Source: Aliivibrio sp. EL58
GTDB taxonomy: Bacteria; Pseudomonadota; Gammaproteobacteria; Enterobacterales; Vibrionaceae
Length of the DNA stretch: 42,843 nucleotides
Reading direction: 5' to 3'
Assembly: GCF_900312675.1 (NCBI RefSeq)
Contig: NZ_OMPC01000001.1
Coordinates: forward strand, 498,789 to 541,631
Below, piece by piece: positions 42,184-42,843 of the stretch. Position numbers and translations under genes: made by a program. How positions within the stretch are numbered: position 1 is the first letter of the stretch; every line of letters starts with the position of its first letter. The notes beneath the pieces are model-generated. The model was given only the letters and a program-made list of their open reading frames with translations, was not told where the DNA came from and searched no databases.

Positions 42184-42843
42184 ATGAATAAAATAAAGCG
42201 TGATTACATTTTTAATTCGGAAATAAACTATTATTTTCTTCGAAGTTTAGTTTTATCTGTTATTTTGCTCTTTTTATATGGATGTAATTCTGAGGGGGCT
42301 TTTGATGACAATATTATTGAAAGTGAAAAAGTATTAGTTAATATTCAAATATTGCCAGTTAAAAATTTAACTTTAGGGGTAAGTGATTTACAAATAGTGA
42401 AAGGTAGTTATCAAGCGTTTGTTGCTATTGGTTTTTATAGCGATGATTCGAGTGAAAATATTAGTGATAAGGTTTCTTGGAGTAGTACATTTCCAGAAAT
42501 TGCAATGATAACAGAAATTGGAATTGCGAAGGGGGTTGCTGTAGGTCTCGCATCAATTAAAGCCACAAAAAATGGAATTATAAGTAATGAATTGAGTTTA
42601 ACGGTAACGGCAGCTGCTCTAGAAAGCATTCAGATAACGCCAGCGGTAGTCAGTCTTGCTAAGGGTGATCGACAGCAGTACATGGCGGTGGGTTTTTACA
42701 GTGACGATACTAGTCGAAATATCTCCAATGAGGTGTCGTGGCGCAGTAGCGAAACAAGGGTTGCGACCATCAGCGAGCAAGGGATGGCTGTTGGCATAAA
42801 TGTTGGTGAAACTATTATCAGCGCGATAATTAATGGAGTGGTG
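42184..42843 (+). CDS. Second Big_2-repeat lipoprotein, N-terminal part (runs off the window)
   Basis: An ATG at 42184 opens a frame that stays open for 220 codons to the window edge. A basic N-terminus (NKIKRDYIF) and a hydrophobic stretch lead to lipobox LYGC with Cys34. Two Big_2 units follow (VLVNIQILPVKNLTLG and LESIQITPAVVSLAKGD onward). It is a paralogue of the 37873 gene: both have Cys-Asn-(A/S)-Glu just after lipidation and then VLV-IQI-P, SDLQ-(V/I)-KG. It has its own promoter region with the half-site pair, after the terminator of the first gene. Total length is unknown. Confidence 0.85.
   Translation, partial: MNKIKRDYIFNSEINYYFLRSLVLSVILLFLYGCNSEGAFDDNIIESEKVLVNIQILPVKNLTLGVSDLQIVKGSYQAFVAIGFYSDDSSENISDKVSWSSTFPEIAMITEIGIAKGVAVGLASIKATKNGIISNELSLTVTAAALESIQITPAVVSLAKGDRQQYMAVGFYSDDTSRNISNEVSWRSSETRVATISEQGMAVGINVGETIISAIINGVV

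Overview
The window looks like the replication-origin region of the secondary chromosome (chromosome II) of a Vibrionaceae member, most likely an Aliivibrio of the V. fischeri type. Three things support this. A ParA/ParB pair and the chromosome-II initiator RctB flank about 1.1 kb packed with Dam-type GATC repeats and one DnaA box. Four 15-bp palindromes match the vibrio chromosome-II centromere consensus (parS2, NTTTACANTGTAAAN). The adjacent locus is a Lap-type biofilm system with a cadherin/VCBS-repeat adhesin, as known from V. fischeri. Species assignment is inference; no rRNA or tRNA is present.

Left part (1-10.1 kb): a complete LapA-type surface-adhesin system. The 5' end of a giant repeat adhesin (minus strand) diverges from a TolC-like outer-membrane channel and an OmpA lipoprotein. 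A convergent operon lapC-lapG-lapD-lapB encodes the adaptor, the periplasmic protease, the degenerate c-di-GMP receptor and the ABC exporter. The logic is export of the adhesin through LapB/LapC/LapE, retention in the outer membrane, and release by LapG cleavage at a Pro-Ala-Ala-Gly site unless LapD, bound to c-di-GMP, sequesters LapG.

Origin part (10.1-18.8 kb): three parS2 sites, tmcA, a MazG-like pyrophosphohydrolase, parB2, parA2, then the origin. The origin holds a parS2 next to a 50-bp element, a second copy of that element exactly 300 bp away, scattered RctB 12-mers, a DnaA box, six 12-mers phased at 22-23 bp, tandem iterons in front of rctB, and rctB itself. More 12-mers lie downstream, including an inverted pair between two convergent genes.

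Middle part (18.8-31.6 kb): mostly metabolic and envelope genes. These are a RidA-like protein, a proline-iminopeptidase-like hydrolase, a DUF4344 metallopeptidase, a DUF4832-type lipoprotein, a lipoprotein hydrolase, a five-gene operon of small secreted proteins of unknown function with an internal attenuator-like hairpin, the glutamate carrier GltS, a 56-residue membrane protein, a LysR regulator and a divergent amidohydrolase lipoprotein.

Right part (31.6-42.8 kb): more AT-rich and accessory in character. It holds a decayed peptidase remnant, an AraC-type regulator, a chemoreceptor, a small PAS-like protein, a coiled-coil protein overlapping sodC, an OmpA-like protein translationally coupled to a giant lipoprotein with 15 Big_2-type Ig repeats, and the start of a second such lipoprotein. 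Five promoters in this part carry a pair of TGC-containing half-sites 20-21 bp apart, 75-100 bp (215 bp for the AraC gene) before the start codon. This suggests one regulon, possibly run by the local AraC protein, controlling surface and sensory genes. It and the five-gene secreted cluster are the best candidates for something undescribed.
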